Assembly: GCA_026413325.1 (NCBI GenBank)
Contig: JANZYW010000003.1
Span: 1 to 62,317, forward strand
Length of the DNA stretch: 62,317 nt
Reading direction: 5' to 3'
Source: Bacteroidia bacterium
Lineage (GTDB): Bacteria; Bacteroidota; Bacteroidia; SpSt-205
Shown here: in pieces, positions 25,801-34,339 of the stretch
How positions within the stretch are numbered: the stretch's first letter is position 1
Layout: each line of letters opens with the position of its first letter
Position numbers and translations under genes: made by a program
The notes under the pieces: model-generated
The model's input: only the letters and a program-made list of their open reading frames with translations
The model's database searches: none
Told to the model about the DNA's origin: nothing

Positions 25801-26079
25801 AGCTCCCCTGGCTATCTGGAGCAGATCCGCACTGTAGAGCGGACGCTTGAAATGATAGGAGCGGCTCATATCCCCATTCTCATCGTAATGAACAAGATCG
25901 ATCGCTTACCTCCCGAGCAGAAGGAGCTATTAGAAGAAAGTTGGCGAGCCCAAAGCGCATATCCCACTGTTTTCCTTTCAGCTACCGAGAAGTATAATGT
26001 AGAACAGCTACATCGCCAGATCATAGAGCTTCTCCGTGCTCTCCCCCGCTACCAGAAACAAATTCCCTCAACTGTATGA
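22852..26079 (+). CDS. hflX: Beta-propeller protein fused in frame to GTPase HflX
   Basis: One 1075-residue frame with two unrelated halves. Residues 1-690 carry a signal-like helix (IVLSIQIASLVFFCQAQ), then PQQ/WD-like propeller repeats (AYDLRSGSQLWRRP, AVEARTGAQLWRVP, AVQRSSGQPVWSKP) and two hydrophobic stretches near residues 545-605. From about residue 692 (ATG 24925) the frame is a complete 384-residue HflX: the N-terminal nucleotide-binding domain, the Gly-rich GGIGLRGGGGEQQLETDRR linker, G1 GYTNVGKST, G3 DTVG and G4 NKID. HflX splits stalled or damaged ribosomes in the cytoplasm, which conflicts with an exported propeller. The junction lies at a C10 run (24946-24955), so an indel may have merged two genes. 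Domain calls are firm; the fusion is not. Confidence 0.75.
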   Translation: MKHSMTWRESRYQSYPSLCPIVLSIQIASLVFFCQAQTPSWQASVPRGAAIDLLPDGNLLVMAGKEGVYAVSSKDGQKLWHCSACNRAGSKEWRQIQNLPLWEAGRLLLGPPGVSGDSLRRLYPDWWSRPYLLLNAATGRLIFDAEQERRSWSVVSGRAVLPEQGTLILFGLGPKEPGRFLSTETSILAAYDLRSGSQLWRRPAGEKAALENLQSNLAAFEGRVYFLTNKALYAVEARTGAQLWRVPIVKDFSLRATTGTYVFVDPEKDLVVAFGRGRIVAVQRSSGQPVWSKPVNVPRDNILHAFSTSAGILLFTDDLTPGSPNRPTGRNLLSPPLALLLRYESGENVWGERLKTPGLLAGYIPLTENRLFCLFQRERFWSSGQGRPEDWAAVEIDVLDIQRGQFLFKNPLRLQGALLTAQNVPGGFLVQTARRIQYLSEEGQVLWEKPIRRPFRLPFAVRDEGGVFQAYFIDEGGQLYRWDGPGREPQSIGKPLSAFLSDPAQGIAWEKGKLYVWGGSSLYLLTSEGDILCEFRRPPPAYSPAIRLLGTTISIAGYATSAYLTYKALQTLSYDPEREWDRPDQATSLRQALTAAGYLTGAVATEFIADVSWEAIVKRRQTQIKDIENHAFLLGMNKNSAIFFILDKTTCEVKGQTDLGPLRLFQSLEMEVDPLEKRVYVLDDEQILAFEMPGGVRNPPPLLRALVIRIQGPLESPEQSEEYVEELLFLTRSAGYVVSHALSYSWRRPDPATFLTRGRVEEILGFLRERESEIDFILVDAELSAVQVRNLEKTWNKPVTDREGLILEIFARNARTAQAKAQVELARLEYELPRLAHRWTHLSRERGGIGLRGGGGEQQLETDRRKVRQQIARLRQKVAEFQRQAEIRRERRENLPRVALVGYTNVGKSTLMRLITKSPVLVADRLFATLDTTTRRVVLDGMAFLLSDTVGFIRKLPPTLLEAFHTTLEEVREADLLLLVVDASSPGYLEQIRTVERTLEMIGAAHIPILIVMNKIDRLPPEQKELLEESWRAQSAYPTVFLSATEKYNVEQLHRQIIELLRALPRYQKQIPSTV

Positions 26080-26549
26080 ACAATAATTTCTTATTATTGC
26101 TTTTGTTCCCTCTCATCACACTGAGCCAGTCGATGAGTGATTCCATTCAAGTTCGACGCGTACAGCGCAGTCTCTTCATCCATCTTGGAGGGTGGGCTGG
26201 GGCTGGGATCGCTACAGGTACCTGGCAGACCCTCTCCCGCAGGAATACTATTACCCAGTACATGGGATATCAAAATCTAGCCTGGGGAGGAGTCAATGCT
26301 GCTATTACCGTCATCGGAGCGATCTCCTCCAGAAAGCAAGCAAAACAAATGATAGATTGGTCAGCGAACAAACAGAGACTTCGCCGATGGCTATGGATAA
26401 ATGCAGGCTTAGACTTGGGGTATATGGCTGTGGGTACGTTTTTGGCTACTCGGCCAGATCCCCGTCTCAAAGGAACGGGATACGGGGTCATTCTGCAAGG
26501 GGGAGGCCTTTTCGTTCTGGATGCGTGGCACGCACTTCGGCTTCGATAG
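26076..26549 (+). CDS. Small membrane protein, unknown function
   Basis: 157 residues with a signal-like start (FLLLLLFPLITLSQ) and hydrophobic helices at about 30-47, 67-85 and 107-125. Segments such as QNLAWGGVNAAITVIG and LWINAGLDLGYMAVGTFLATR recall a Bacteroidota family of DUF6992-like membrane proteins, but I am not certain of the match. It overlaps the hflX stop by 4 nt and is probably co-translated. Confidence 0.6.
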   Translation: MNNNFLLLLLFPLITLSQSMSDSIQVRRVQRSLFIHLGGWAGAGIATGTWQTLSRRNTITQYMGYQNLAWGGVNAAITVIGAISSRKQAKQMIDWSANKQRLRRWLWINAGLDLGYMAVGTFLATRPDPRLKGTGYGVILQGGGLFVLDAWHALRLR

Positions 26550-26580
26550 CGTAGCATTTCGCTTTCTGGACGTGAAAGGG

Positions 26581-26616
26581 AGCCTGTGTGCAGCATCGCC
26601 AAAGGAGATGCAGGCT
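26581..26616. terminator. Weak hairpin between convergent genes
   Basis: AGCCTG...CATC pairs with GATGCAGGCT, with a 7-nt bulge in the left arm, and TTTCTCT follows on the plus side. It lies in the 95-nt gap between convergent genes and may serve either. Confidence 0.3.
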
Positions 26617-26644
26617 TTCTCTAACGCATTTGAAACGTTCTATC

Positions 26645-28987
26645 TTAGGGCAACCATTTTATCCTACACCACGAGAAGCGATACTGAGAACCCACTCGGA
26701 CCCAAAAATGCAGTGTCGTATCTATGGGAGGAGGAGCATACCACCGGACCTGTCCGATCCGCTGCCATCCGATCGTGTCGTGCCCTACCCCCCACAGCAG
26801 AGGAGTAGGAGGGCTACTTCTCGCCTGTAAGGGAAGGCGTCCTTTTCGACGAGAGAGCCACAGTGTACTTCCACGAGGAGGAAAGTCTACTTCCACCTCC
26901 AGCCCAGGACACGATGGGGCGTGGGGAGGAAGGTCTATCGTGTCGGGGCTCCCTCCAATCAGTCCCCACGGTACATTAGGAAATGCAACCCTCTTAAGCT
27001 GTAGACCACTCGTATCGCGGGGAAGACAAAGCTCACAATAGCTAAAAGAAGCGTTCTTCCACAATACGCGGGTATGCCTACACACAGGTAGGATACTACC
27101 TTCTTTCACTCGCCAGGCTTCAAGAGAGGCACTGCAGCTTTCTCCTATGCGATGCCCCGTAAGAGGGCAGATACGGACTCTCTCTACACAAAAGGGAGGG
27201 GACTCTTTCTTTCCTTCCCCCAAGAGAGCGGTTATTTCCTGCGCAAGGGGTAGAGCTACAAGAGAACCTTTGAGACAACCACTGGGAGAAGCATCAGGAT
27301 TTCCTATCCATACCCCCACCACATACCGGCTGTCATATGCGATACACCATGCATCTCGCAGCTGCGCAGAAGTTCCTGTTTTGTAGCTCCAGCCATCTTC
27401 CCTGCAGAGGATACCCCGAACTATCCAAGGCCCTCCTTTCCCCCATACAATACGCTTTTCAGGCGAATCGGAAGCCTTTCGGCGGAGACGAATCCATACT
27501 CCCCCACTTGCCAGGGCAGTATAGGCCTGAACTATATTGAAAAGAGAGGCCTCCGCTGCACCGACTATCACCGCATATCCCCCTTTTCTCGAAAGAACAA
27601 TACCCAGCGCTTCCATCGTGGAGAAAAAAGATTCAAGCCCCACCTGTCCCAGCAGATCAACCGCTGGAGCGTTAAGAGAGTAGAAAAGAGCTTTTGAGGC
27701 ACTCACGAGACCTTTGTACTCCCTCCGTTGGAAGTTTACAGGTGTATAGCCTCTATAATCTCGAGGCCAGTCCAAGAGGGGAGTCTCCGAGTGGATGATC
27801 CCCTGCTCTAAAGCTTCTGACCACAAAAAGGGCTTGAGTGTGCTGCCAACTGCGCGAGGCGATCGGATAAGATCGATCGCACAAGAAGAATAGGCGCTAC
27901 TGGGTACGTAGGCTCGCACCTTTCCCGTCGTCACTTCAGCTATCAGTACGGCTCCTTCTTGGATACCACATGTACGCCAGAAGTGAAGATATCTTAGGAG
28001 ACGACGGCGTACCTCCTGTTGTAGAGGATTCTCTATGTATAGGGTATCTGTGGATGAAAAGATGGGGGGGAGAACATGGGATTCTAAGCGGGGGCAAGAA
28101 TGCCTCTTAGGTCGCAGATAGGTGGAAATAGCCTGTTGATATACTGCTGCGGATAGGAAGCCGGCTTGGTACCAACGATGGACCCAGCCGAGGGCCTGCT
28201 CTCGGAATCCAGGCTCCCCCTTTTCAAAGGACCTACGCAGACGAGGACGCTGAGATACCAGCAGCAAAGAAGCGATTTCCAAGGGGGTAAGCCTGTCGGC
28301 TCCTTTCCCAAAGTACCGCAAAGCCGCAGCTTCTATACCTTCTATGTTTCCACCAAAAGGGGCATAGGTCAGATAAAATCGCAGGATATCTTCCTTCGTA
28401 TATCGAAGCTCCAGTCCAAAAGCCCAGAAAATCTCCTTGAGCTTTCTTCCGAGAGTACGAGGACCTGGACGCCACAGACGAGCAAGTTGCATAGTCAGCG
28501 TAGATCCGCCTTGGCGTTCTCCGAGGAGAGTCTTACCCAAAGCACGGACAAGTGCAAAAGGATTGACACCTATGTGATACCAGAAAGCCTTATCTTCTTT
28601 GTAGAGCAAGAGGGGAGCCACCCGTCGAATAGTTGCCTCATTGGGAGGAAACCGCCACTTCCCATCGGCCGAAAGCGATGAGTGAAGGAGATTCCCTTTA
28701 TCGTCATACCATCGAGGGCTTAGAGGAGGAGGGGAAGGAGCCGCCTCCCAAGCAGCCCCCAAGAGGAGAAGAATACCTAAAAGCCCATATACCCCCGCCT
28801 CTATCCACGAGACCGACTCTGTGCCAAGAAGGCGCCTTATGAGGACATACTTTTTCGGCCCAGCGGCCGCCGCCACAGGCGGCGGCCGCCCAACCCTAAA
28901 CAAACCAGCACCAGAATCACCAAAGCACCCCAGCCCCCACACAAGACAAAAAACAAGCCCCTCCTCTACATCCCCCCGCCACTTCAT
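26645..28987 (-). CDS. pbpC: Penicillin-binding protein 1C
   Basis: Bifunctional murein synthase, up to 780 residues. After a hydrophobic anchor (VYGLLGILLLLGAAW) comes a GT51 glycosyltransferase domain (YKEDKAFWYHIGVNPFALVRA, RQGGSTLTMQLARL). A transpeptidase domain follows with Ser-x-x-Lys in GSTLKPF, SLN in YSLNAPAV and KTG in YKTGTSAQLRDAW. A C-terminal BiPBP-type domain contains the PLTGHRIGESC region. It follows the alpha-2-macroglobulin gene, as in E. coli yfhM-pbpC. The first 45 residues (Gly/Val/Cys-rich, then a Pro/Ala run encoded by a GC hairpin) are not family-like, so the true start may lie further in; no clear ATG exists there. Confidence 0.9.
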   Translation of the reverse strand: MKWRGDVEEGLVFCLVWGLGCFGDSGAGLFRVGRPPPVAAAAGPKKYVLIRRLLGTESVSWIEAGVYGLLGILLLLGAAWEAAPSPPPLSPRWYDDKGNLLHSSLSADGKWRFPPNEATIRRVAPLLLYKEDKAFWYHIGVNPFALVRALGKTLLGERQGGSTLTMQLARLWRPGPRTLGRKLKEIFWAFGLELRYTKEDILRFYLTYAPFGGNIEGIEAAALRYFGKGADRLTPLEIASLLLVSQRPRLRRSFEKGEPGFREQALGWVHRWYQAGFLSAAVYQQAISTYLRPKRHSCPRLESHVLPPIFSSTDTLYIENPLQQEVRRRLLRYLHFWRTCGIQEGAVLIAEVTTGKVRAYVPSSAYSSCAIDLIRSPRAVGSTLKPFLWSEALEQGIIHSETPLLDWPRDYRGYTPVNFQRREYKGLVSASKALFYSLNAPAVDLLGQVGLESFFSTMEALGIVLSRKGGYAVIVGAAEASLFNIVQAYTALASGGVWIRLRRKASDSPEKRIVWGKGGPWIVRGILCREDGWSYKTGTSAQLRDAWCIAYDSRYVVGVWIGNPDASPSGCLKGSLVALPLAQEITALLGEGKKESPPFCVERVRICPLTGHRIGESCSASLEAWRVKEGSILPVCRHTRVLWKNASFSYCELCLPRDTSGLQLKRVAFPNVPWGLIGGSPDTIDLPPHAPSCPGLEVEVDFPPRGSTLWLSRRKGRLPLQARSSPPTPLLWGVGHDTIGWQRIGQVRWYAPPPIDTTLHFWVRVGSQYRFSWCRIKWLP
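28863..28889 (-). repeat. Perfect GC-only hairpin at the 5' end of pbpC
   Basis: 12-bp perfect inverted repeat GCGGCCGCCGCC / GGCGGCGGCCGC around a 3-nt loop (ACA). Every stem base is G or C, unlike the surrounding composition. It codes for Gly-Arg-Pro-Pro-Pro-Val-Ala-Ala-Ala-Ala in the annotated frame and may control pbpC translation or transcription. Confidence 0.7.
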
Positions 28988-29035
28988 GTAGAAATAATAG
29001 CTATTTTCTTTCCTCTTCGCATCAGGGCAGACAGA

Positions 29036-32000
29036 TTATGGGATACCCCCTACAATAATCTGTTGAGAACTCGTCGTCCCATACAAAGTCGGGTCATACA
29101 AAGCCTCCACACTTACAGAAGGAAGCGCATACCTACCCGCATGGACGACCTGGATAGGAATCTCAAACGTAGCCTTCCTGTCTGTCAAAGTAAGATAATA
29201 CAAGAGTCTGTCTTCCCGTCTGTCCACATACACTACCTCTGCCCCACGAACGGGAGATTCCTCTACTCCAGAAAGAAGGCGAGGATTATCTGCTTGCCAT
29301 CCTGCCGGTAAGGGGACGGTAACCGCTATATTGGCTGCTGGGAGAGAGAGCTCTTCTCGAGCATGAATCTGAAGAACCCAACGAAAGCGTCTCCCGACTT
29401 CTATTTGAGAAAAGGAGATGGCCTTGCTACTTCCTTCCGCCTCCCAGGTAGAATGCAAACGCAGCCCCTTTTCTTGCGCAGGCTGAGTAGCCAAAGGAAG
29501 GCCTTCCGCTATCACAGCTACATACAGAGGGCCCATCCCCTTTACGTGTCGGATACGACACATTTGTCCTGCTAAGGGAGCCACCTCATACCCCTCTATC
29601 GTTTGCTGAGGGGAGAAACGCTTCTCTCCTACCTCGATGAGAGCAGCATACGGTTTACTTTTTGCTACTCCGATAGCGGCTAAGACCAACCAGGCAGCTT
29701 CCTGGGTAGAAAGGTGAGATAGACGAGATGCTAAAAGTGTCCGCGCATCCTGATTGACTGTAGATACTCGATGCTCGGGGGGCACTTGGCTTTCCGCATA
29801 AATCCATAAAGCCTGTTCTCGGTAATGAGAAATGAGCTCTCCCCCTAGTTGGCGCGTCCATTGCACATCCTGAACGGCAGGTTTTGGGAGGGGTAACTTT
29901 AGCTGAGCGAAAGCGCCTCGCCACAGAGATCGTATCACAGGGTCAGCTATCTTCTCTACCTCTGTGATAGAGGGCATACTCGCTTTCACCTTTTCACCCA
30001 TTACTTGACTCAAAAGCAAGGCTCGATAGGCCTGGGTCCGACTAGAAGGGGCATAAGCGGGAAGCAGCGCAGACTGATAGGCTATCGCTTTATCCAGGAG
30101 AGGCTGTACTTCCGTATATCCAGCTTTTTTGGCTTCATGTAAGAAGTGGGTCACATACACACTTAGCCAGCCATCCGCATTGCCTCCTGGCCAGTAGGAA
30201 AAGCCCCCTTCCGATGTATGGAGTGCTTGTAGAAGAGTGATAGTCGCACGAATCCGTGCACGCAAAGTGTCATCAGGTAAACCAGTTATGGCCTTCAGCC
30301 ACTCACCAGCCATGAGAGCAGCAAAAGCCTGAGAAGTAATCTGCTCTCCACATCCATGGGGAAATTTCATAAGTTCCCATAAGGGACCTGCTAAGGAAAG
30401 TCCCTCTATACTTCCTACCACGAGTCGCACCCGACGAGTGGGCGGAATGTACATCTCTCCAGGGAGAGAGAAGGTCAGGCTGTCTCCTGGAGAGAGGGTA
30501 TAAACCGAAAATACTCGCTGCGGTGCCTCAGCAGGTCGGATGCGTATCTCTCTCTCTTGCACACGCTGCCCCTGAACGACAAGGGTCACTTTTACTCTCC
30601 CGAGAGGAGCCGTAGCTCGGACATATATTTTTTCTACCGACTGTACATGGGGAGCAAGGGAAAAAGCTCCCGAGTAGCGAGAAAGAGACACCCCGGCACC
30701 TTCTACCGAAAGCGTCCAGGTACCTTGTTGAACCGCTCCTGTTGTATTTCGTAAGCGCAAAGGCATCTCCACCTCATCTCCTCCACTGAGAAAGAAGGGA
30801 ATACTCAAACGAGCTACTACCGGGAGAGCTACCGTCGTATGAGCCTCTCCCATGCCAAAGCGATCCTCTTCTAAGACATAGGCTCGCCAACGAAGACGCC
30901 CTGTGAAAGCAGGTAATGAAACTTCCACTTGTACACTGCCTTTGTTATCCGCTTGAAGGTCCGGCCAGAAAAACGCAATAGCCTTCTCCTCTACTTCTGA
31001 TAACCCTAAAAGCTCCGGGGAAGGGGCCTCAGCGGTACGCTGTTCTGAATCTCCTCCCCCGACAGTTCGAGGACCCCACGGCGCACTGTATGGAAGCTGC
31101 TCGGAGACTCGTAGCCCATAGGCTCGTTTCTGATAGAAGAAATCATATGGGCTACCCACCTCTCCCCGCTGAAGGGCGAGAAGCCCCTGATCGACACCAG
31201 CCAAAACAATACGAGAGCCAGGCCTCCCCGTTCGCACCTGTAGCACGATCTTTTCTCCAGGAAGGGCTCTTTCGGGAGCCTGTACCTCGACAGAAAGCTT
31301 TTTATCTGGAGACTCAACAGGGATGTATATGAGACCCCGAGAGACTCGAAAAGGAATCTTATTTCCCGCTTTATGGATAGCTAAAGCATGCACGTAGATA
31401 CCGGGCGCATAGCCCTCTTTCAAAGGAAATCGAACCTCTGCTACCCGATTCTCAGAGCGTACCCATCGACTCCACAGAACCTGGTCTCGCTCTACAGTTA
31501 CAAGGACTCGACCTTCTACTGGCAGTTTGAGTAGTAGAGCAACCTCTTCTCCGACCGAATAGGAACTTTTCTTCTGAGGGGTAAGTTCTACCCACCCTTC
31601 TGGATCTCCCTGCAGGCTTACATCCCCTCCATACTCCCAAGCTTCCACCCGTTGCACGGTGGGATACAGCTGTTCAGGACCCCAGAGGCGGATTTCATAC
31701 TCTCCCGACCGAGGTGTGAAAACCAGTTGCCCCTCCCCTCTCTGTAGTTCTACTTTTCCGCTGTAGTAGAGCCGCTCGAGAGGTTTATATTCATGTCGAA
31801 GGCTCCCCCAAGGTGTTTCCACGATCAAAGGCTCGTAGATACGCTCCCAAACTTCGACTCGGACACTCAAAGATGCGGTAGCCTGCTTGAAAGTCTCCCG
31901 TTGGAGGGCTCGAATCGGCACAATCACAGGAGTTCCCCCTTCTACGAAGCTCGGCAACCGCTTCATCCCTACGAGATAGGGCTGTGTCATCTGGGGGAAA

Positions 32001-34282
32001 GTTCGCACCACAGGATTAGGCCTCCCTTCATCATCTCTCACTTGTGCCTGGAGTACGACCTCCCCATAGCCCCACCCGATGGGAAGGGGGAAAGGCACAG
32101 TCGCCACTCCGCGAGCGTCTGTGATAAAAGGAATCTGCCGCCGAAAAGACCCCAAAGCAGAATCGGGCACCTGTACCTCCCACACATACCCTGCTGCGAG
32201 CTCTCCTGGAGGGGGCAAAGAACGCCACCGTATTTCCATTTCCCCCTGGAGACCTGCCCCCACTGCACCATAGAAAAAGGCGGACTGGAGCGTCGCATCA
32301 AGAACCTGTTCTCTCCTCTGGACCTGGATAGCAACACTCAGACGATTCGGTCGAAAAAACTCCACCTGTAAGGTGAGCTGGCCTATCAGTTCTTCTCCTT
32401 TTTCCCCCTCCATAAGAGAGGTTTGCCGGAACACTTCCCAGTTGTAAAGACCAGTAGGGGCAGACAATGGGAGAAGATGACGCCAAACCCACCTTCCCTC
32501 CTTATTTTTAGGAAGAGGGCCTTCCCATCTCGTCTGTCCCCGAGGATCTCGCAACCTCCCCCACAAAGGGATAGGTTGGTCAGGGTAACGCACATCTACC
32601 TTTCGTAGAAATCCTGCGATTATGATTTCCTCTCCGGGGCGGAAGAGCGTACGACCCGGCTGCATATACACCAGCCATCCTCCTCGAGAAGGCTGGACAC
32701 CCTGTGTTTCAAATGCCCATCGACCTGGACGCAACAGCCTTAGGGAAAGATAGTTCACCTCCCCTCCCCATTCCGCCCATATGCCTTCTGCATCTATCCC
32801 TTCGGGTAGAGCGAATGTAGCTTGTCCCTGTCTATCCGTCTTTCCCGCAGCCAACTGCTGACCGGCTGGTCCCCATACTTGTAAGCTTACACTGGAAAGA
32901 GGCTCTCCCGTTTCTTGATGGACAGCCCAGAGAGTTACCTCCCTTTCCCCTCTTCGAGCCAACAGAGCATAATGACCTACCACGATCCAGGTCCGTAAGG
33001 TGGTCCAACTTTCCTTTCCCTGAATCTCCACATAGTACATCCCGGGGGGAAGGTCTTCCCCCAAGCCATATACCGTCTGGCCTTTTACTCTTAAGCGAGG
33101 AAGAGCTCGAACAGGAATTTTGGCTTTCCGTATAAGCTGGCCGTAGCTCTCCATAGGGGTATCCCCTCCCCACCAGTCATATGAGAGATCCCACCAGGGA
33201 CTATCTGACTCCAAAGGATAGTTGGTCCATAAGTCTTCTGCTTTCTGACGAAAGAAAAGACGCGCATTTTGAGGGAAAATACGCCAAATCGCCAGTTGAA
33301 CCTCCTCAGAACCATCCGAATAAAAGAGCAGGGGGGTACCAGGAGGCAGAAAATGTACGTAGGGATGATACCAGGCCAGCTGGGCATTTCCAGGAGGCGT
33401 GAGCAGGAAACTCTGCGTATCGGAGAGCCTTTCTCCTTCTCCTGGGAAGCCAGCTAACACCTCTACCCGAAAGGAAGTGAGAGGCCGCTCCTGAAGGTAT
33501 AGATACACATCGATCCCTTTCACTTCGACCGAAAAAGGAAGATAATTCCCAATCCGAATGTACGAAGAAAGGACTTCAGGAGGAAGCTGTAACCACCTAT
33601 TGAGACGGAGACGGACACGCAGCTGTCCTCCTTCTTCCTCTGTAGATATCTCCCGGACCGCTAATCCCGGGTACGGAGGCATAGCATATTTCCCCCCTTG
33701 GATCTCTATTCCCTCTTCCATCTTTCCGACTACTTGCAGCTCCCCGACCGAAGAGGGTGGAACTAACAAAGCCTCTCTTTTAGAAATCCACAACCATTCC
33801 ACAGAAAGGGGAGAGCCATCGACGGCGCGTACAGAGGAGCATATCTGAGCAGAGTCGAGCGGACCGTTTGCACGGGCGAGCAGAGCAGGTTGCAAGGAGC
33901 CATCGTAGTAAGGCTGCTTGTCTATCTCGACCCGAAGCGGCTGTACAGGCAACTCTATAGTACCCCGTAGGCCCGTCCCTTCTACTGCCTCTATCCGATA
34001 GGTCCTGCCCGCCTCCAAAGGAGATCCCGTAAAAACCAGAACCGCATCTTCCCCTATCTGACGATGAGAAAGCTCTTGTCCTTCAGGCCCTAACCGAAAC
34101 AATACAGAAGGCAACGGAAAAGGTAATGGACCTTTGCAGCGAACGACAAAAGCCTGCGAACCGGGTGGGATACCAACCCGTGCCGCAGGAACTTCAAAAT
34201 TAGCCCGTCGCTTCCCCCAGAAAATAGTGGCTAATCCCAAGAAAATCAGTCCGAAGAAAACGTAGAGAATTTCCCTGCGCAT
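29036..34282 (-). CDS. Bacterial alpha-2-macroglobulin
   Basis: A 1748-residue protease trap of the periplasm. It has an N-terminal transmembrane anchor (about 5-22, YVFFGLIFLGLATIFWG) without a lipobox cysteine, many beta-sandwich MG domains (for example YMQPGRTLFRPGEEI, TDRQGQATFALP), and a bait-like region. The complement-type thioester HGCGEQ has Cys1311, followed by the alpha/alpha barrel (TSEGGFSYWPGGNADGWLSVYVTHFL) and a receptor-binding-like end. Such proteins are thought to entrap proteases that breach the envelope while PBP1C repairs the wall; pbpC is directly downstream. A one-mismatch box (TACCTTTA) precedes the ATG by 3 nt. Confidence 0.95.
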   Translation of the reverse strand: MRREILYVFFGLIFLGLATIFWGKRRANFEVPAARVGIPPGSQAFVVRCKGPLPFPLPSVLFRLGPEGQELSHRQIGEDAVLVFTGSPLEAGRTYRIEAVEGTGLRGTIELPVQPLRVEIDKQPYYDGSLQPALLARANGPLDSAQICSSVRAVDGSPLSVEWLWISKREALLVPPSSVGELQVVGKMEEGIEIQGGKYAMPPYPGLAVREISTEEEGGQLRVRLRLNRWLQLPPEVLSSYIRIGNYLPFSVEVKGIDVYLYLQERPLTSFRVEVLAGFPGEGERLSDTQSFLLTPPGNAQLAWYHPYVHFLPPGTPLLFYSDGSEEVQLAIWRIFPQNARLFFRQKAEDLWTNYPLESDSPWWDLSYDWWGGDTPMESYGQLIRKAKIPVRALPRLRVKGQTVYGLGEDLPPGMYYVEIQGKESWTTLRTWIVVGHYALLARRGEREVTLWAVHQETGEPLSSVSLQVWGPAGQQLAAGKTDRQGQATFALPEGIDAEGIWAEWGGEVNYLSLRLLRPGRWAFETQGVQPSRGGWLVYMQPGRTLFRPGEEIIIAGFLRKVDVRYPDQPIPLWGRLRDPRGQTRWEGPLPKNKEGRWVWRHLLPLSAPTGLYNWEVFRQTSLMEGEKGEELIGQLTLQVEFFRPNRLSVAIQVQRREQVLDATLQSAFFYGAVGAGLQGEMEIRWRSLPPPGELAAGYVWEVQVPDSALGSFRRQIPFITDARGVATVPFPLPIGWGYGEVVLQAQVRDDEGRPNPVVRTFPQMTQPYLVGMKRLPSFVEGGTPVIVPIRALQRETFKQATASLSVRVEVWERIYEPLIVETPWGSLRHEYKPLERLYYSGKVELQRGEGQLVFTPRSGEYEIRLWGPEQLYPTVQRVEAWEYGGDVSLQGDPEGWVELTPQKKSSYSVGEEVALLLKLPVEGRVLVTVERDQVLWSRWVRSENRVAEVRFPLKEGYAPGIYVHALAIHKAGNKIPFRVSRGLIYIPVESPDKKLSVEVQAPERALPGEKIVLQVRTGRPGSRIVLAGVDQGLLALQRGEVGSPYDFFYQKRAYGLRVSEQLPYSAPWGPRTVGGGDSEQRTAEAPSPELLGLSEVEEKAIAFFWPDLQADNKGSVQVEVSLPAFTGRLRWRAYVLEEDRFGMGEAHTTVALPVVARLSIPFFLSGGDEVEMPLRLRNTTGAVQQGTWTLSVEGAGVSLSRYSGAFSLAPHVQSVEKIYVRATAPLGRVKVTLVVQGQRVQEREIRIRPAEAPQRVFSVYTLSPGDSLTFSLPGEMYIPPTRRVRLVVGSIEGLSLAGPLWELMKFPHGCGEQITSQAFAALMAGEWLKAITGLPDDTLRARIRATITLLQALHTSEGGFSYWPGGNADGWLSVYVTHFLHEAKKAGYTEVQPLLDKAIAYQSALLPAYAPSSRTQAYRALLLSQVMGEKVKASMPSITEVEKIADPVIRSLWRGAFAQLKLPLPKPAVQDVQWTRQLGGELISHYREQALWIYAESQVPPEHRVSTVNQDARTLLASRLSHLSTQEAAWLVLAAIGVAKSKPYAALIEVGEKRFSPQQTIEGYEVAPLAGQMCRIRHVKGMGPLYVAVIAEGLPLATQPAQEKGLRLHSTWEAEGSSKAISFSQIEVGRRFRWVLQIHAREELSLPAANIAVTVPLPAGWQADNPRLLSGVEESPVRGAEVVYVDRREDRLLYYLTLTDRKATFEIPIQVVHAGRYALPSVSVEALYDPTLYGTTSSQQIIVGGIP

Positions 34283-34285
34283 GCT

Positions 34286-34293
34286 TAAAGGTA
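34286..34293 (-). promoter_or_regulatory. Imperfect -7 box (TACCTTTA) of the alpha-2-macroglobulin gene
   Basis: One mismatch to TAnnTTTG, 3 nt before the ATG. Confidence 0.4.
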
Positions 34294-34324
34294 CGCAAAT
34301 ATGTCTTTCTAATAAGAAAATATG

Positions 34325-34332
34325 TAAGTTTG
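34325..34332 (+). promoter_or_regulatory. -7 promoter box (TAAGTTTG) of the M43 protease gene
   Basis: Exact match, 7 nt before the ATG at 34340. Confidence 0.75.
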
Positions 34333-34339
34333 TAAAGTT

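Noticed and set aside
31793-32371. Plus-strand open frame of 192 codons inside the alpha-2-macroglobulin gene
   Set aside because: Antisense shadow; Pro/His/Ser-rich low-complexity translation and no promoter box.
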